Source: CAVTWH01 sp963850915 (GTDB lineage Bacteria > Actinomycetota > Actinomycetes > Mycobacteriales > Micromonosporaceae). Taken from it: a stretch of DNA of 64,000 nt. This document shows, in pieces, positions 60,333-64,000 of the stretch. How positions within the stretch are numbered: the stretch's first letter is position 1; each line of letters opens with the position of its first letter. Both the position numbers and the translations under genes were made by a program. The notes beneath the pieces were generated by a model, which did no database searches, was not told where the DNA came from, and saw only the letters and a program-made list of their open reading frames with translations. The stretch lies in the NCBI GenBank assembly GCA_963850915.1, contig CAWKND010000012.1, forward strand, positions 247,703-311,702. The letters run 5' to 3'.

Positions 60333-63300
60333 GCCCGCGCCTCCTGCTCGCCACTCACCCAGGCCGCCATCAGCTCCAGCAGGTCGTCCAGGTCCACCGG
60401 CTTGGTGATGTAGTCACTGGCGCCGGCCGCCAGCGCCGACTCCCGGTCTCCCGGCATCGCCTTCGCCGTAAGGAAGACGACCGGCAGCTTGGCGAAGTTG
60501 CGGTTGCGCCGGATCTGCCTGGTGGTCTCGTACCCGTCGAGATCGGGCATCATCGCGTCCATCAGTACGATGTCGGCCTCCGGGTGCTCGGCCAGCATGC
60601 GTACCCCGGCCGCCCCGTTGTCCGCGTAGAGCACCGTCATGCCGTGCAGCTCGAGCGCGCTGGTCAGGGCGAACACGTTGCGTACGTCGTCGTCCACGAT
60701 CACCACCGTGGCGCCGTCGAGCCCCCGGGCGGCCCGGCTCACGGTGCCGTGCACGGCAGTCGACGGGCGCAGGATCGCCGGCGGCCGGGTCGGCGCCACC
60801 GACGTCGGCACCGAGACCGGCGGGAGGGCGGCGGTACCCAGTCCGGAGAGGGCCAGACCAGGGAGCGCCAGGCCGGGTAGCGACAGGCCGGGGAGCGGTG
60901 AGCCGTCGCCGGCCAGTACGTCGGGGACGTACAGGGTGAAGGTGGAGCCGGAGCCGGGTACCGAGGTCACGTCGATCGCCCCGCCCAGCAGCCGGGCCAG
61001 CTCCCGGGAGATGGACAGTCCCAGGCCGGTTCCACCGTACTTGCGGCTGGTCGTACCGTCGGCCTGCTGGAACGCCTCGAAAATCAGCGCCAGCTTGTCG
61101 TCCGGGATACCGATGCCGGTGTCCGCCACCGTGAACGCGACCACGTTGCGCGCTCCGCGCAGCGCGAGCGGGCTGCCCATCCCCGGCGCGGCCAGCGAGA
61201 CCCGCAGGGTGACCGAGCCGGTGTCGGTGAACTTGACGGCGTTGGAGAGCAGGTTGCGCAGGACCTGCTGCAGCTTCTGCGGGTCGGTGACGATCACCGG
61301 CGGCAGGCCGGCCGCCACCTCCACCGACAGCCGCAGCCCCTTCTCCTCGGCCTGCGGCGCGAACGCCTGCTCCACGTAGCCACGGATGTCGGCGAGCGGT
61401 ACCTCGGCGCTCTCCACATCCATCCGACCGGCCTCGATCTTGGAGAGGTCCAGGATGTCGTCGATGAGTACCAGCAGGTCAGAGCCGGCGCCGTGGATGG
61501 TACGGGCGAACTCGATCTGCTTTGGCGTGAGGTTGTCCTCCGAGTTGTCGGCGAGCAGCCGGGCCAGCAGCAGCAACGAGTTGAGCGGGGTACGCAGCTC
61601 GTGGCTCATGTTGGCGAGGAACTCGGACTTGTACTGCGAAGCCGTCGCCAGCTGCTGCGCCTTCTCCTCCAGCCCGGCCCGGGCCAGCTCGATCTCCCGG
61701 TTCTTGGTCTCGATGTTGACGTTCTGCTCGGACAGGACGGTGGTCTTCTCCTCCAGCTCCACGTTGGTGCGCTGGAGTTCGGCCGACTGCTCCTGCAGCT
61801 CCAGCGCCAGCCCCTGGGACTGGGCCAGCAGCTCCTCGGTACGCCGGTTGGCCAGGATCGTGTTCAGCGCCACGCCGATGGTGAGTACCAGCCGCTCCAG
61901 GAAGCTCAGGTGCAGGTCGCTGAAGGTGGCCACGCTGGCGAACTCGATCACGCCGAGCAGCTCGCCCTCGAACAGCACCGGCAGTACCACCAGGTCGGCC
62001 GCGGCCGTCTCGGCCAGCCCGGAGCGGATGGTCAGCGACCGGCCGGGCGCGGCGGATACCCGGATGGTGCGCCGGGACACCGCGGCCTGGCCGACCAGTC
62101 CCTCGCCGCGCGCGAAGCCGACCTCGGTCTCCGGCGCCACGTAGCCGTACGACGCGGCCAGCCGCAGCCGCCGCCCCTTCTGCTGATCGGCGAGGAAGAA
62201 GGCGCCGAGCTGCGCGTCGACCAGCGGGGTGACCTCGACGGAGATCATCCGGCAGACCTCGCCCAGATCCCGCTGGCCCTGGAGCAGGCCGCCGATGCGG
62301 GCCAGGTTGGAGTCGAGCCAGCCCTGCTCGGCGTTCTTGCTGGTCGTCTCGCGGAGCGTGACGATCATCTGGTTGATGTTGTCCTTCAGCTCGGCGACCT
62401 CGCCCTGCGCCTCGACAGCGATCCGCTGGGTCATGTCGCCCCTGGTCACGGCGGTGGAGACCTGGGCGATGGCGCGCAGCTGGGTGGTCAGCGTGGAGGC
62501 GAGCTGGTTGACGTTCTCGGTGAGATCCCGCCAGGTACCGGCGACGCCGCGTACCTGTGCCTGGCCGCCGAGCTTGCCCTCTGTTCCGACCTCGCGGGCA
62601 ACGCGGGTCACCTCGTCGGCGAACGAGGAGAGCTGGTCCACCATCGTGTTCACCGTGGACTTCAGCTCCAGGATCTCGCCGGACGCGTCCACGGTGATCT
62701 TCTGCGACAGGTCGCCCCGCGCCACGGCCGTGGTGACCGAGGCGATGTTGCGTACCTGGCTGGTCAGGTTGGCGCCCATGTAGTTCACGTTGTCGGTGAG
62801 GTCCCGCCAGGTACCCGACACGCCCTTCACCTGGGCCTGGCCACCGAGCTTGCCCTCGGTACCGACCTCGCGGGCAACCCGGGTGACCTCGTCGGCGAAC
62901 GAGGAGAGCTGGTCCACCATCGTGTTCACCGTGGACTTCAGCTCCAGGATCTCGCCGAGCGCGTCCACGGTGATCTTCTGCGACAGGTCCCCTCTCGCCA
63001 CAGCCGTTGCCACCGAGGCGATGTTGCGTACCTGGCCGGTCAGGTTGGAGGCCATGAAGTTCACGTTGTCGGTGAGGTCCCGCCAGGTACCGGCGACGCC
63101 GCGTACCTGGGCCTGGCCACCGAGCTTGCCCTCTGTTCCGACCTCGCGGGCAACGCGGGTCACCTCGTCGGCGAACGAGGAGAGCTGATCCACCATCGTG
63201 TTCACCGTGGACTTCAGCTCCAGGATCTCGCCCCGGGCGTCCACCGTGATCTTCTGCGACAGGTCGCCTCGGGCCACAGCCGTTGCCACCGAGGCGATGT

Positions 63301-64000
63301 TGCGTACCTGGCTGGTCAGGTTGGAGGCCATCGAGTTGGTGTTGTCGGTGAGGTCCCGCCAGGTACCACTCACGCCCTTCACCTGCGCCTGGCCGCCGAG
63401 CTTGCCCTCGGTACCGACCTCGCGGGCAACACGCGTGACCTCGTCAGCGAACGAGGAGAGCTGGTCCACCATCGTGTTCACCGTGGACTTCAGCTCCAGG
63501 ATCTCGCCCCGGGCGTCGACTGTGATCTTCTGCGACAGGTCGCCCTTCGCCACGGCGGTGGTGACCTGGGCGATGTTGCGTACCTGCCCGGTCAGGTTGG
63601 AGGCCAGCTGATTCACCGACTCGGTGAGGTCCCGCCAGGTACCGGCGACCCCGCGTACCTGCGCCTGGCCGCCGAGCTTGCCCTCGGTACCGACCTCGCG
63701 GGCAACCCGGGTCACCTCGTCGGCGAACGAGGAGAGCTGATCCACCATCGTGTTCACGACGTTCTTCAGTTCGAGGATCTCGCCCTGGGCGGCGACCGTG
63801 ATCTTCTGGCTCAGGTCGCCCCGGGCCACCGCGCTCGACACCTGGGCGATGTTGCGTACCTGGCTGGTCAGGTTGGCGGCCATCAGGTTGACGTTGTCGG
63901 TGAGGTCCTTCCAGGTACCGGCGGCGGTGGGTACGTCCGCCTGACCACCGAGGTTGCCTTCGGTACCGACCTCGCGGGCCACCCGGGTCACCTGCTCGGC
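60329..64000 (-). CDS. hybrid histidine kinase with tandem HAMP domains (5' end outside window)
   Basis: At least 1,223 residues are in the window. At least six HAMP-type units of 92 residues come first (VTRVAREVGTEGKLGG...ILELKSTVNTMVDQLSSFADE). Next come a GAF domain (ISVEVTPLVDAQLGAFFLADQQ), a long coiled coil and HisKA with His in ANMSHELRTPLNSLLLL. HATPase motifs are LLSNAVKFTD, DTGIGIPDDKL and GGTGLGLSIS, and the C-terminal receiver has Asp in IVLMDAMMPDLDG. This is the Nik1-like group III architecture, known for osmotic sensing in fungi and widespread in actinobacteria. No membrane helix is seen. The apparent Met at 63991 is internal. Confidence 0.93.
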   Translation of the reverse strand, partial: AEQVTRVAREVGTEGNLGGQADVPTAAGTWKDLTDNVNLMAANLTSQVRNIAQVSSAVARGDLSQKITVAAQGEILELKNVVNTMVDQLSSFADEVTRVAREVGTEGKLGGQAQVRGVAGTWRDLTESVNQLASNLTGQVRNIAQVTTAVAKGDLSQKITVDARGEILELKSTVNTMVDQLSSFADEVTRVAREVGTEGKLGGQAQVKGVSGTWRDLTDNTNSMASNLTSQVRNIASVATAVARGDLSQKITVDARGEILELKSTVNTMVDQLSSFADEVTRVAREVGTEGKLGGQAQVRGVAGTWRDLTDNVNFMASNLTGQVRNIASVATAVARGDLSQKITVDALGEILELKSTVNTMVDQLSSFADEVTRVAREVGTEGKLGGQAQVKGVSGTWRDLTDNVNYMGANLTSQVRNIASVTTAVARGDLSQKITVDASGEILELKSTVNTMVDQLSSFADEVTRVAREVGTEGKLGGQAQVRGVAGTWRDLTENVNQLASTLTTQLRAIAQVSTAVTRGDMTQRIAVEAQGEVAELKDNINQMIVTLRETTSKNAEQGWLDSNLARIGGLLQGQRDLGEVCRMISVEVTPLVDAQLGAFFLADQQKGRRLRLAASYGYVAPETEVGFARGEGLVGQAAVSRRTIRVSAAPGRSLTIRSGLAETAAADLVVLPVLFEGELLGVIEFASVATFSDLHLSFLERLVLTIGVALNTILANRRTEELLAQSQGLALELQEQSAELQRTNVELEEKTTVLSEQNVNIETKNREIELARAGLEEKAQQLATASQYKSEFLANMSHELRTPLNSLLLLARLLADNSEDNLTPKQIEFARTIHGAGSDLLVLIDDILDLSKIEAGRMDVESAEVPLADIRGYVEQAFAPQAEEKGLRLSVEVAAGLPPVIVTDPQKLQQVLRNLLSNAVKFTDTGSVTLRVSLAAPGMGSPLALRGARNVVAFTVADTGIGIPDDKLALIFEAFQQADGTTSRKYGGTGLGLSISRELARLLGGAIDVTSVPGSGSTFTLYVPDVLAGDGSPLPGLSLPGLALPGLALSGLGTAALPPVSVPTSVAPTRPPAILRPSTAVHGTVSRAARGLDGATVVIVDDDVRNVFALTSALELHGMTVLYADNGAAGVRMLAEHPEADIVLMDAMMPDLDGYETTRQIRRNRNFAKLPVVFLTAKAMPGDRESALAAGASDYITKPVDLDDLLELMAAWVSGEQEARA
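62500..64000 (-). repeat. 276-bp tandem coding repeats (HAMP units)
   Basis: Near-identical 276-bp units repeat head to tail: the word CCTCGTCGGC starts at 62611 and again at 62887, exactly 276 bp later. Units alternate between RGVAGTW and KGVSGTW versions at the protein level. Six are visible, and more probably lie beyond the right edge. Such identity makes the region prone to recombination and to assembly collapse. Confidence 0.9.

Noticed and set aside
62500..64000. Regular direct repeats that might suggest a CRISPR or satellite array
   Set aside because: The 276-bp units are fully coding, in frame, and encode HAMP domains. Spacer-like unique segments are absent.
1..64000. tRNA, rRNA, prophage, integrase or transposase genes
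   Set aside because: None was found on reading both strands. No tRNA T-arm with a matching acceptor stem and no DDE or recombinase motif was seen, although a covariance-model search could not be run.

Overview
The window is high-GC actinobacterial chromosome. Gene content points to a filamentous member of the Micromonosporaceae or a close relative: BldC, a SigK/RskA pair, futalosine-route menaquinone genes, a HelD-type helicase, and a kinase with tandem HAMP domains. The family assignment is inference from gene content and codon use. A striking base-composition trait is the heavy use of GTAC words (GGTACC, CGTACC, GGTACG) throughout coding sequence. No rRNA or tRNA gene, CRISPR array, prophage or complete insertion sequence was seen.

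Layout. 0-6.3 kb: mqnC, an aldo/keto reductase, then the sigK-rskA module facing a fasciclin lipoprotein and a membrane-anchored molybdopterin oxidoreductase, with matching SigK-like promoters between them. 6.3-14 kb: a surface protein, the phenylacetyl-CoA epoxidase operon paaABCDE, three tandem secreted beta-lactamase-fold proteins, and mqnA. 14.8-19.2 kb: an ArsR-type regulator and MFS exporter separated by a 40-bp perfect palindrome, then helD. 19.2-25.1 kb: an ECF-type sigma factor with its membrane partner, a VOC protein, a cobalamin-riboswitch-controlled btuFCD operon, and a decayed two-gene nucleotidyltransferase module beside large hairpins. 25.4-37.4 kb: an ABC-F ATPase, DUF4229 and mqnE genes, an NlpC/P60 hydrolase, a very long proline-rich membrane protein, a MalY-type aminotransferase and a DEAD-box helicase with a structured leader. 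37.5-45.5 kb: a two-component pair, a cysteine-synthase-family enzyme, bldC, ubiX, and a TetR-regulated DHA2 exporter. 45.6-49.3 kb: a secreted RHS-repeat protein with an overlapping small membrane protein. 49.3-59.4 kb: mqnP-mqnL, two exported proteins, and the hemL-gpm-resA-ccdA-resB-ccsB operon. 59.5-64 kb: a STAS protein, a lone receiver protein, and a giant HAMP-repeat hybrid kinase that runs off the right edge.

Respiration is the common thread. Six genes of the futalosine menaquinone route (mqnC, mqnA, mqnE, ubiX/mqnM, mqnP, mqnL) lie at five loci, together with heme synthesis (hemL) and system II cytochrome c maturation. mqnB and mqnD are not in the window.

Several genes are broken by single-base indels that leave the protein sequence otherwise conserved: the molybdopterin enzyme, the VOC protein, the proline-rich protein, resA, and very densely resB and ccsB. 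The pattern looks more like consensus-sequence error than true gene decay, so these loci should be read as probably intact genes with an uncertain sequence.
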